From Gammaproteobacteria bacterium (lineage in GTDB: Bacteria > Pseudomonadota > Gammaproteobacteria > Ga0077536): 33,826 nucleotides of DNA. This document shows, piece after piece, positions 1-6,864 of the stretch. The notes beneath the pieces were generated by a model, which ran no database searches, was not told the origin of the DNA, and saw only the letters and a program-made list of their open reading frames with translations. The position numbers and the translations under genes are program-made. Where the stretch lies: positions 1 to 33,826 of the forward strand of contig SHZJ01000037.1 in NCBI GenBank assembly GCA_009692365.1. The letters are read 5' to 3'. Every line of letters begins with the position of its first letter. Positions within the stretch are counted from its first letter, which is position 1.

Positions 1-339
1 GAAGTCACGGAAAAAAGTGCCCCCTACTATGCGGCCGAGGTGACCATCGAGCCCGCTGCGGCGGCCAAACACCTGACCGCGGCGAGCCTGCCGGTGCTGG
101 CGGCGCTGCGTGAGAAGTTCGCCGCCCTGAGCGCGTGGGAAGGCCCGGCGCTGCACTGCGTGGTGGAAGAAGTGAGCGCTGAGCTGCAGCTCAAAATGGG
201 CCAGGTGGCCCAACCGCTGCGGGTCGTGCTGGTGGGTAGCGCCGCCTCGCCCGCCATCGATGTGACGCTGCTGCTGGTCGGGCGCGAGCGGACTTTGGCC
301 CGTTTGGCGGCGGCGATGGCGGGCATTGACGCGGCCTAA
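1..339 (+). CDS. gltX: Glutamyl-tRNA synthetase, C-terminal part (5' truncated by window edge)
   Basis: The reading frame is open from base 1 and ends at TAA 337-339, giving the last 112 residues. The segment contains the tail of the anticodon-binding domain typical of bacterial GluRS: an ELQLKMGQVAQPLRV stretch, then SPAIDVTLLLVGRE. This matches the family pattern KxGKxxxPLRxAxTGxxxSPxxxxxxxxxG. The enzyme charges tRNA-Glu in the cytoplasm. The catalytic Rossmann fold lies outside the window. The gene is followed 73 bp later by tRNA-Ala(GGC) and tRNA-Glu(TTC), the latter its own substrate, a gene order well known in Gammaproteobacteria. The identification rests on the C-terminal motif plus this context. 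Confidence 0.93.
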   Translation, partial: EVTEKSAPYYAAEVTIEPAAAAKHLTAASLPVLAALREKFAALSAWEGPALHCVVEEVSAELQLKMGQVAQPLRVVLVGSAASPAIDVTLLLVGRERTLARLAAAMAGIDAA

Positions 340-361
340 CCTGGCGGCGGACAGGTTTGGC

Positions 362-391
362 TTGACAGTCTGAAGCCCACTTGCGTATCGT
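362..391 (+). promoter_or_regulatory. Putative sigma70 promoter of the tRNA-Ala/tRNA-Glu unit
   Basis: A perfect TTGACA hexamer (362-367) is followed after 18 bp by TATCGT (386-391), about 20 bp before the tRNA-Ala 5' end at 413. The stretch after the -10 is very GC-rich, as in stringently controlled stable-RNA promoters. The -10 match is weak, so the exact start is uncertain. Confidence 0.55.
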
Positions 392-412
392 CCCGCCTCC
401 CGCGACGGTTCT

Positions 413-488
<76 letters not shown>

Positions 489-543
489 GAACCGCTCGCC
501 GCGCACCGGGCGCGGCCCGCGAGAACCAGCGCTTGGTAACGAC

Positions 544-619
544 GTCCCCATCGTCTAGAGGCCTAGGACACTTCCCTTTCACGGAGGCGACCGGGGTTCG
601 AATCCCCGTGGGGACGCCA
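544..619 (+). tRNA. tRNA-Glu, anticodon TTC
   Basis: A 76-nt cloverleaf with encoded CCA. The acceptor stem GTCCCCA pairs with TGGGGAC, the anticodon stem CTTCC/GGAGG (one C-A or wobble position) encloses CTTTCAC with TTC, and the T arm is CCGGG-TTCGAAT-CCCCG-like. It sits 55 bp after tRNA-Ala and is probably cotranscribed with it. It is the cognate substrate of the gltX product just upstream. Confidence 0.97.
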
Positions 620-809
620 CTTTTACCTCTGCCGAACAGGTCGAGCCGCCTCAGCTCGCGGGGTTCGCAGGGGGGCGCTCGCGCGCACTCGACGGTCCCG
701 CGCAGCAGACGAGCAAACCCTCAGCGACGCGGGCCCGCACCCCGGCGGCACCGCCCATCGTCAGGACGGGGTCGCCCCGGAGGGTGCGACTTGGCCCACA
801 GGGTATAAG

Positions 810-1544
810 ATGCTCGCCATGACCAACCGACTGGATCCGCGGTCTTCCGCACTACCCGCCGGCCCTGCCCCTGCACGGCCCTACGACGCCCGTCTGGCGC
901 GCTGGCTCGTAACACCCCTGCAGCACACCCGCATCACGCCTAACCACCTCACGACCCTGCGTCTGCTCATTGGTAGCGCGTGCGCGCTCGCGTTCAGCCG
1001 GGGCAGCTATGGTTTTAATAATCTCGGCGCGCTGCTGCTCGTCGTATCAAATTTTGTTGACCACACGGACGGCGAACTCGCACGCATCAGCGGAAAAACC
1101 AGCCGTTTTGGGCATTTTTACGATCTGGCCAGCGATGGGTTCGTGACGGTTGCGCTGTTTGTCGGCATCGGTATCGGGGTGGGCGCGGCGCAGGGCCCCT
1201 ACGCGCTGGGCCAACTGCCCTTGAGCACGCTCCACGTGGTGGTGGGCGCGCCGGCCCTAGGTTGGCTGGCGGGCGTCGCGGTCGCGCTGATGTTCGTGCT
1301 CCGCCTGCAAATCGAGGAGCGCGCGGGTAAGGCCGGCACGCAGCAGGCGCGGGTGGGTGGCTTCGAAACCGAGGACATCCTCTATCTCATGCCGCTGGTC
1401 ACGCTGATGGACGCCATGCCGGGCTTTCTGGTGGCCGCAGCGCTCGGGGCTCCGCTCTTTGCGCTATGGGTGGTGTGGGACTACTGGCGTGGTTTGCGCG
1501 CGCCCGCAGTGCCCCGCGCAAACCGCCCCGAGGGCGCGCAGTGA
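810..1544 (+). CDS. CDP-alcohol phosphatidyltransferase family membrane enzyme
   Basis: 244 aa. It carries the complete family signature DxxDGxxAR(8)GxxxDxxxD at residues 84-109 (D84, D87, G88, A91, R92, G101, D105, D109), preceded by the characteristic RITPNHLT segment at 41-48. Several hydrophobic spans (about 51-66, 72-84, 111-127, 143-165, 190-224) fit a polytopic inner-membrane protein. The family moves a CDP- or CMP-activated group to or from a lipid alcohol, displacing CMP. Beside a PEP-mutase/nucleotidyltransferase fusion, the likely reaction is transfer of a CMP-activated phosphonate headgroup to diacylglycerol, giving a phosphonolipid; that substrate is inferred. AGGG at 800-803 supports ATG 810; ATG 819 is an alternative. 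The stop overlaps the next gene by GTGA. A PgsA or PssA role is less likely given the neighbours. Confidence 0.85.
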   Translation: MLAMTNRLDPRSSALPAGPAPARPYDARLARWLVTPLQHTRITPNHLTTLRLLIGSACALAFSRGSYGFNNLGALLLVVSNFVDHTDGELARISGKTSRFGHFYDLASDGFVTVALFVGIGIGVGAAQGPYALGQLPLSTLHVVVGAPALGWLAGVAVALMFVLRLQIEERAGKAGTQQARVGGFETEDILYLMPLVTLMDAMPGFLVAAALGAPLFALWVVWDYWRGLRAPAVPRANRPEGAQ

Positions 1545-2305
1545 GCGGGGCGCTCGACGCCCACGCCAGCCCGTTCGAGGCGGCCGGTATGACCCTCACG
1601 GACTTGCCCTTGCCCGTCCCGCAGGAGACTTTTCGGCAGCAGGGCGCTTTCTTGTCGGTCGCGCAGTTCCTGCCCGCCAACGTAACGGCACAGCTCATCG
1701 CCGGCACCCATGCAGTGTGGAGCATGGTCAACCGCAACTACCTGCCGGGGCACAAACAGGGCGGTAGCGTGAGCCGGCATGTCATCGACCAGTTCGCGCC
1801 GGCCATCGCCGAACTGTATCGCTCGCCCCAACTGATCCACTGGCTAGAGCAGGTCTGCGGCGAGCGGCTGCTGCCCTCGCCGGTAGATGATCCGCACGCC
1901 TATGCGCTGTACTTCTACACGCTGCCGGGCGACCACATCGGCTGGCACTACGACACCTCCTACTACGAAGGGCGTCGCTACACGCTGCTGCTTGGGGTGC
2001 TGGACGACTCCTCGTGCCGGCTTGAATATCGTTTGCATACGCGCAGCCAGAACACGCCGGTGGTCGCCGGCGCCATCCAGATTCCGCCGGGAGGTTTGGT
2101 TTTTTTTGATGGCGATCAACTCCATCACCGCATCACGCCGCTGCGCGCGGGGGAGCAGCGCGTCTCGCTGACCTTCGAGTACGTCACGAACCCGCAGATG
2201 CGGCCGCTGCGCCGTTTCATCTCCAATATGAAGGACGCGGTGGCCTATTTTGGCTTCCGCCAAGTGTTCAGCCAGTTGCGCGCCCAGCGCCGCGCGCCCA
2301 GATGA
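1541..2305 (+). CDS. Putative 2-oxoglutarate/Fe(II)-dependent oxygenase, possible phosphonolipid-modifying hydroxylase
   Basis: 254 aa from GTG 1541, which overlaps the previous stop (GTGA) and has GAGGG at 1530-1534; ATG 1589 is the alternative start. The core shows a double-stranded beta-helix pattern: GWHYD with H136 and D138 as the HxD iron ligands, the distal HH at 195-196 in the DQLHHRITP segment, and R207 in GEQRVSLTF as the likely 2-oxoglutarate carboxylate binder. Enzymes of this fold hydroxylate or desaturate with O2 and 2-oxoglutarate. Tight coupling to a phosphatidyltransferase and a flippase suggests it acts on a lipid or its headgroup, for example 1-hydroxylation of an aminoethylphosphonate group. 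This substrate is inference; catabolic PhnY-type activity seems less likely because no phosphonate-degradation partner (PhnZ, PhnX) is nearby. Its stop overlaps the next start (ATGA at 2302). Confidence 0.72.
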   Translation: MSGALDAHASPFEAAGMTLTDLPLPVPQETFRQQGAFLSVAQFLPANVTAQLIAGTHAVWSMVNRNYLPGHKQGGSVSRHVIDQFAPAIAELYRSPQLIHWLEQVCGERLLPSPVDDPHAYALYFYTLPGDHIGWHYDTSYYEGRRYTLLLGVLDDSSCRLEYRLHTRSQNTPVVAGAIQIPPGGLVFFDGDQLHHRITPLRAGEQRVSLTFEYVTNPQMRPLRRFISNMKDAVAYFGFRQVFSQLRAQRRAPR

Positions 2306-3288
2306 CGCGCGCCGCGCTGCTGTCGCTGTCGCTGGGACTGGCCCTGTTCATTGGCCTGATAGCCTGGCAGGGCTTCACACCCATTGCGTCGGCGTTGGCG
2401 CTCGCCGGCTACGGGGTGCTGGCGATCGCCGCTTTCCACCTCGTGCCGTTGGTCATCGATGCCGGGGCGATCCACGTGCTCGGCCCGCCCGAGCGCCCGT
2501 TTGGCGCGGCGGTGCGCGTGCGTTGGGGCGGCGAATCGGTCAACAGCTTGCTGCCGGCCGGCCAAATTGGGGGGCCAGTGCTGATGGTTAGGCGCTTGGC
2601 GCAGTTGGGCATACCCACCGTCGATGCGGCCGCCATGATCACCATTAGCACGACCCTGCAGACCCTGGCCCAGGTGCTCTTTTCGGTGGTGGGGCTGATG
2701 TTGCTCGGCGCGCACGCGTTGTCGCGGGTAAGCGATGTGCTGTGGATCTCCGGGGTTAGCGTGGCGCTGGCGGCGCTGACTTACTGGTTCTACCTCGCCC
2801 AGCGGCGGGGTTTGTTCGGCTGGTTGTCGCGGTGTGTTGCGAAGTTCAGCGCGGGTCGCGACTGGTCCTCGCTGCTGAGCGGTGCTGACGCCGTCGATTT
2901 GCGGGTGCAGGCGCTGTACCGCGAACGGGGCAAAGTGGCGGCCAGCTTCGGCTTGAGCTTCGTGGGCTGGGCCGTGGGAACCGTCGAAGTCTGGCTCGCG
3001 CTCCGCCTGATCGGACATCCCGTAGATTGGAGCGATGCCTTGTTGCTCGAAAGCCTGGGGCAGGCGATCCGCGGCGCAGCCTTTGCGATCCCCGGCGCCT
3101 TGGGGGTGCAGGAGGGCGGCTATTTACTGCTGGCGCCGGTGGTTGGGCTCTCACCTGATGCGGCCCTGGCGCTGTCGTTGCTCAAACGTGCCCGCGAGCT
3201 GCTGCTGGGCCTGCCCGGACTGGTGTATCTGCATTTTTCGGAACGCGGCTGGCGGCACAGCGCGGCGCGTTTGCAGACCACCGAGTAG
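2302..3288 (+). CDS. Lysylphosphatidylglycerol-synthase TM-domain/HpnL-like flippase family membrane protein
   Basis: 328 aa with about eight hydrophobic spans (first at residues 5-23). It shows the family landmarks VRWGGESVNSLLPAGQIGGP (about 73-92) and the C-terminal ESLGQAIRGAAFAIPGALGVQEGGY segment followed by a LKRARELLLGLPGL helix. This is the UPF0104/YbhN-HpnL superfamily, corresponding to the flippase half of MprF without the aminoacyltransferase domain. Proteins of this type are thought to move lipids across the inner membrane. Its start overlaps the oxygenase stop by ATGA, so the two are translationally coupled. A role in flipping the phosphonolipid made by the neighbouring enzymes is plausible but inferred. 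Confidence 0.78.
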   Translation: MTRAALLSLSLGLALFIGLIAWQGFTPIASALALAGYGVLAIAAFHLVPLVIDAGAIHVLGPPERPFGAAVRVRWGGESVNSLLPAGQIGGPVLMVRRLAQLGIPTVDAAAMITISTTLQTLAQVLFSVVGLMLLGAHALSRVSDVLWISGVSVALAALTYWFYLAQRRGLFGWLSRCVAKFSAGRDWSSLLSGADAVDLRVQALYRERGKVAASFGLSFVGWAVGTVEVWLALRLIGHPVDWSDALLLESLGQAIRGAAFAIPGALGVQEGGYLLLAPVVGLSPDAALALSLLKRARELLLGLPGLVYLHFSERGWRHSAARLQTTE

Positions 3289-3491
3289 CGGGCTGGCGAG
3301 GCGGCCCATGAGCGTGGCGGTGCGCCGTATCATTTTTTTGCCACCGGGCGTGGTGGGCTGCGGCGCGGGTTGCCCGGCGCCCGCCCCCGCGCGGCTGCTT
3401 GCGGCGGCGAGGTTGCCAACGCCGGCCGCTGTCGCCGGGGCAGCCCCGCCGCACCTGAAGCCCTTACCCGAATCCCGCACTTGGTGACCTC

Positions 3492-5189
3492 ATGACTGCC
3501 TTTGACAACGCTACCGCCACCCGCGCCGAACGGCTGCACCAGCTGCTCCAGAGCGAGCAGCTGGAATTTCTGATGGAAGCCCACAACGGCCTGTCCGCAC
3601 GGATCGTGCGCGAGGCGGGTTTTAAGGCCATCTGGGCCTCGGGCCTCGCGATTTCAGCGCAGTTCGGTGTGCGCGATAATAACGAAGCGAGTTGGACCCA
3701 AGTCGTCGACATGCTCGAATTCATGGTCGATGCCAGCGACCTGCCGATTCTGCTCGATGGCGACACCGGCTACGGCAATTTCAACAATATGCGCCGCTTG
3801 GTGCGCAAGCTCGAACAACGCGGCATTGCGGGCGTGTGCATCGAAGATAAGCAGTTTCCCAAAACCAACAGCTTTATCGGCGGCGAGCGCCAGCCGCTGG
3901 CTGAAATTGCGGAGTTCTGCGGCAAGATTAAGGCCGGCAAAGACTCCCAGAGCGACCCCGCATTCTGCGTCGTGGCGCGGGTGGAAGCGCTGATCGCCGG
4001 CTGGGGCATGGACGAGGCGCTCAAGCGCGGCGAAGCCTATCGGCAGGCCGGTGCCGATGCGATTCTGATCCACAGCAAGCTATCCCGCCCCGACGAAATT
4101 CTCGCTTTCGCCCGCGAATGGGCGGGCCGCGGGCCGTTGGTAATCGTGCCGACGAAGTACTACAGCACGCCCACCGAGGTGTTCCGCAAGGCGGGCATCA
4201 GTACGGTCATCTGGGCCAATCATCTGATTCGCGCGGCGGCTTCGGCGATGCAGCTAGTCGCGCAAGAAATCGCCGCCAGCCAGACGCTCGTCCACGTCGA
4301 GGACCGCGTCGCGGCGGTCGACGAAATTTTCCGCCTGCAAGACGCCGACGAATACACCCAAGCCGAGCGCGTCTACCTTAGCGCCTCACTAGCGCCGCGC
4401 GCGGCGGTGGTGCTCGCGGCCAGCCGGGGCGCGGGCCTGCAGGCGCTCACCACCGAGATGCCAAAAGTGATGCTGGCGGTGGCGGGCAAGCCGCTGTTGC
4501 GCTGGATGGTGGATGGTTTTAAGAAGCACGCGGTCAACGACATCACCGTGGTTGGTGGTTATCGCGCCGACGCCATCGACACCGCCGGGATCAAGTTGGT
4601 CATTAACGAGCGGCACGCGTCCACCGGCGAACTGGTCTCGCTCGCCTGCGCCATCGAGCTCCTGCGCGAAGACACCATCATCGCCTATGGGGACCTGCTG
4701 TATCGCGGCTATATCCTGCGCGACTTGCTCGATTCAGACGCCGAGTTTTGTGTCGTCGTCGATTCAACGGCGGGCCAGAGTCAGCCCGCCAGCGTCACAC
4801 CCGCCGCTGGCGCCAGAGATCTCGCGTTCTGCAGCGGCGCGGATACCCGCGAACTCTTTGGCCAGCGCGCGCTGCTGCAGCGGGTTGCCGCCGCGGTAGA
4901 TGCGCACAGCCCACAGCGCGTGGATGGCCAGTGGATAGGGCTGCTGAGCGTGCGGGGCAAGGGGCGCGTGCGCCTCCAGACGATGCTCGCCAGGCTGCGC
5001 GAGCGCCCGGACTTCGATGACCTCGACATGCCCGCGCTGCTCAATGCGCTGGCGGCCGCGGGCGAGGCGATCGAAGTGCTCTACGTCCACGGCCACTGGT
5101 GCAACGTGAACGACCTCGAGGACTTGCGGCGCGCTGCAGATTTCGCGCACGCGCAAACGCCGCTGGCGGCCGCGGGCACGGCGCAATGA
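3492..5189 (+). CDS. pepM: Bifunctional phosphoenolpyruvate mutase / phosphonate nucleotidyltransferase fusion
   Basis: 565 aa, two domains. Residues 1-295 are a PEP mutase/isocitrate-lyase barrel with the diagnostic EDKxxxxxNS motif exact at 118-127 ([10 protein letters not shown]), the WASG substrate loop at 48-51 and the DGDTGYGN metal-binding segment at 89-96. The exact motif separates true mutases, which make the C-P bond by turning PEP into phosphonopyruvate, from hydrolases and lyases of the same fold. Residues 304-545 are a sugar-nucleotidyltransferase-like domain: LAASRGAGL (308-316), [13 protein letters not shown] (324-336), YGD at 399-401 and CNVNDLEDL (537-545). Such C-terminal domains resemble PntC, the CTP:phosphonate cytidylyltransferase, and would supply a CMP-headgroup to the phosphatidyltransferase upstream. 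There is a 203-bp gap from the flippase gene, so it may have its own promoter. The C-P bond assignment is strong; the CTP and 2-aminoethylphosphonate specificity is inferred. Confidence 0.93.
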   Translation: MTAFDNATATRAERLHQLLQSEQLEFLMEAHNGLSARIVREAGFKAIWASGLAISAQFGVRDNNEASWTQVVDMLEFMVDASDLPILLDGDTGYGNFNNMRRLVRKLEQRGIAGVCIEDKQFPKTNSFIGGERQPLAEIAEFCGKIKAGKDSQSDPAFCVVARVEALIAGWGMDEALKRGEAYRQAGADAILIHSKLSRPDEILAFAREWAGRGPLVIVPTKYYSTPTEVFRKAGISTVIWANHLIRAAASAMQLVAQEIAASQTLVHVEDRVAAVDEIFRLQDADEYTQAERVYLSASLAPRAAVVLAASRGAGLQALTTEMPKVMLAVAGKPLLRWMVDGFKKHAVNDITVVGGYRADAIDTAGIKLVINERHASTGELVSLACAIELLREDTIIAYGDLLYRGYILRDLLDSDAEFCVVVDSTAGQSQPASVTPAAGARDLAFCSGADTRELFGQRALLQRVAAAVDAHSPQRVDGQWIGLLSVRGKGRVRLQTMLARLRERPDFDDLDMPALLNALAAAGEAIEVLYVHGHWCNVNDLEDLRRAADFAHAQTPLAAAGTAQ

Positions 5190-5419
5190 CCAAGGTCTAC
5201 CGGCGCGCGGGCGCGGCGGGCGTGGCCTGCCGGCGCTCGTCGCCGCGGACAGGCGGGCGCACGCTGGCCTGCCACCGGCTGCTCCCGGAGATCCGCCCAC
5301 TCCGCGCCGCCCTCGACGCCGGGTGGCGGTGAGGCCGCCGGCCGCGCCGCCACGGCGCTGCCGCACCAATCCCAACGCGGGCCACCGGCCCACCCCTTAG
5401 TTTGTCTGGAGCGTCCTGC
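5190..5419. other. Spacer between pepM fusion and phnW-like gene
   Basis: This 230-bp GC-rich spacer holds no convincing gene. A 48-codon open frame starts at ATG 5186, overlapping the pepM stop as ATGA and ending at 5332. Its product is Arg/Ala-rich, has no recognisable motif, and is treated as chance. No remnant of a phosphonopyruvate decarboxylase (thiamine-diphosphate motif GDGxxxMxxN-type) was seen here. Confidence 0.4.
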
Positions 5420-6490
5420 ATGCTGTTACTGAATCCGGGTCCGGTGAGTTTGTCTGAGCGGGTACGCAGTAGCCTGCTGCGGCCCGACCTGTGCCATCGC
5501 GAGCCAGAGTTTTTCGACCTGCAGGACGCGGCGCGCGAGGGTCTGCTCGCGGTTTATGGGGTGGCCGCGAGCGACTGGGCGCCCGTGCTGATCACCGGCT
5601 CGGGCACCGCCGCCGTCGAGAGCATGGTGGCCGCGCTGGTGCCCGCGGATGGCCGCCTGCTGGTGGTCGAAAATGGCGTGTACGGTGAGCGCATCGCGCA
5701 GATGGCCAAGCAGTACCGCATCGACCATGAAGTGGTGCAGCACGACTGGCTGTGCGCCCCAGATTTCAACGCGATCCTCGCCCGGCTAGACCACGCACAA
5801 CCCCGTTTCACCCAGCTTGCGGTCGTCCATCACGAAACCACTACGGGCCGGCTCAACGAGCTGGCGGGGCTTGCGCAGGCCTGCCTCGAGCGGGGCGTGG
5901 GGATGCTGGTGGACGCGGTGAGTAGCTTTGGCGCCGAGGCCATCGATTTTGCCCACCCCGGTTTATCGGCGGTCGCCGGGACGGCTAATAAATGCCTCCA
6001 CGGCGTGCCGGGCGTCGCCTTTGTGCTGGCGCGCCAGCGGGCGTTGGAGCAGGCGGCTAGCCGCGCTTATTATCTGGATTTGGCCCGTTTGGCGCGGTTG
6101 CAGGCGCAACGCAATACGCCCTTCACCCCGGCGGTGCAGGCGTATTACGCGCTCGTTGAAGGCTTGGACGAATTGCGCGATGAGGGCGGCTGGCAGGCCC
6201 GGCATGCGCGCTACACGGCGCTGGCGAGGCAGGTCGCCGAGGGGTTTGCGGCCCTGGGTATCGTGCCGGTATTACCCGCCGCGCAGAGTTCGGTGGTGTT
6301 ACGCGCTTACCGGCTACCGGCCAAGGTGGCTTACCCACAGCTGCACGACGCGCTTAAAACGGCTGGTTTTGTGATTTATGCGGGGCAGGGCGGTTTGTCA
6401 GCCGAGATTTTCCGCATCGCCACAATGGGACGGGTGCAGGCCGCGGACATCGAGCGCTTAGTGCGCGCCGTGGCCCAACGAGTGGCCTGA
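5420..6490 (+). CDS. phnW: PhnW-like 2-aminoethylphosphonate (or phosphonopyruvate) aminotransferase
   Basis: 356 aa, a class V PLP aminotransferase. Start ATG 5420 has GGAG at 5408-5411; an in-frame TTG at 5402 is less likely. Landmarks are LLNPGPVSLS at the N-terminus, CHREPEF (25-31), the PLP-phosphate loop SGTAAVE (61-67), D165 of VDAVSSFG, the Schiff-base lysine K191 in GTANKCLHGVPG and R332 in FRIATMG for carboxylate binding. These match the 2-aminoethylphosphonate:pyruvate transaminase family. Run in the biosynthetic direction it would aminate phosphonoacetaldehyde. Because no decarboxylase is encoded nearby, it might instead aminate phosphonopyruvate to phosphonoalanine. Serine-glyoxylate-type class V enzymes are the other possibility. 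It lies 230 bp after the PEP mutase on the same strand and is likely part of the same unit. Confidence 0.85.
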   Translation: MLLLNPGPVSLSERVRSSLLRPDLCHREPEFFDLQDAAREGLLAVYGVAASDWAPVLITGSGTAAVESMVAALVPADGRLLVVENGVYGERIAQMAKQYRIDHEVVQHDWLCAPDFNAILARLDHAQPRFTQLAVVHHETTTGRLNELAGLAQACLERGVGMLVDAVSSFGAEAIDFAHPGLSAVAGTANKCLHGVPGVAFVLARQRALEQAASRAYYLDLARLARLQAQRNTPFTPAVQAYYALVEGLDELRDEGGWQARHARYTALARQVAEGFAALGIVPVLPAAQSSVVLRAYRLPAKVAYPQLHDALKTAGFVIYAGQGGLSAEIFRIATMGRVQAADIERLVRAVAQRVA

Positions 6491-6864
6491 ACCCGCGGGC
6501 CGGAGCGCGCCACCGCACGGCCGGCGGCACTCGCCGGCAGCGCGTGTGACCCCGCCGAAGAAGCGCCCAAAGCGGGCGCCGCGAGATTGTTAACACGGTC
6601 TGTCGCCGCGCTGATAAAACCGGGCCAGGCGCAACGCTGGGACGGCGGCGGCAGGTCTGCCAGCGGTGATTTGGCACGGATCGCGACCTCGCGAGCGCCA
6701 GTGGGGCCGCGTGGAGGTGCGGCGCAGCGCCTCGGTGCCAGCCCTCCAGGGCTGCAACGTCGGCCTGCAAAACCCCCGGCGCGGGCCCGTTCGCGCACGC
6801 GGCGGGGCGCGCTAGACCTCCCCCAGCGCGCTTAGTCCGGCCCCCAACGGCGCTTTGCGAGTGC
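6491..6864. other. Convergent intergenic region after the phosphonate cluster
   Basis: 374 bp between the stop of the phnW-like gene and the stop of the minus-strand PQQ-type gene. No gene is supported. The only structure seen is a hairpin at 6520-6538, annotated separately. Confidence 0.5.
6520..6538 (+). terminator. Hairpin downstream of phnW-like gene, possible terminator
   Basis: GCCGGCG (6520-6526), a 5-nt loop and CGCCGGC (6532-6538) form a perfect 7-bp stem 30 bp after the phnW-like stop. There is no U-tract, so termination would not be of the classic intrinsic kind. Confidence 0.3.

Noticed and set aside
544..810. tRNA-Glu as an integration site for an island carrying the phosphonate genes
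   Set aside because: No integrase and no repeat of the tRNA 3' end was seen downstream; base composition does not obviously change.
2245..3018. Long minus-strand open frame opposite the flippase gene
   Set aside because: Gln/Arg/His-rich shadow translation without family features; the plus-strand frame has clear membrane-protein motifs.
3308..3487. 59-codon gene between the flippase and pepM genes
   Set aside because: It has a possible GAGG site but is Pro/Ala-rich without motifs; probably chance in GC-rich DNA.
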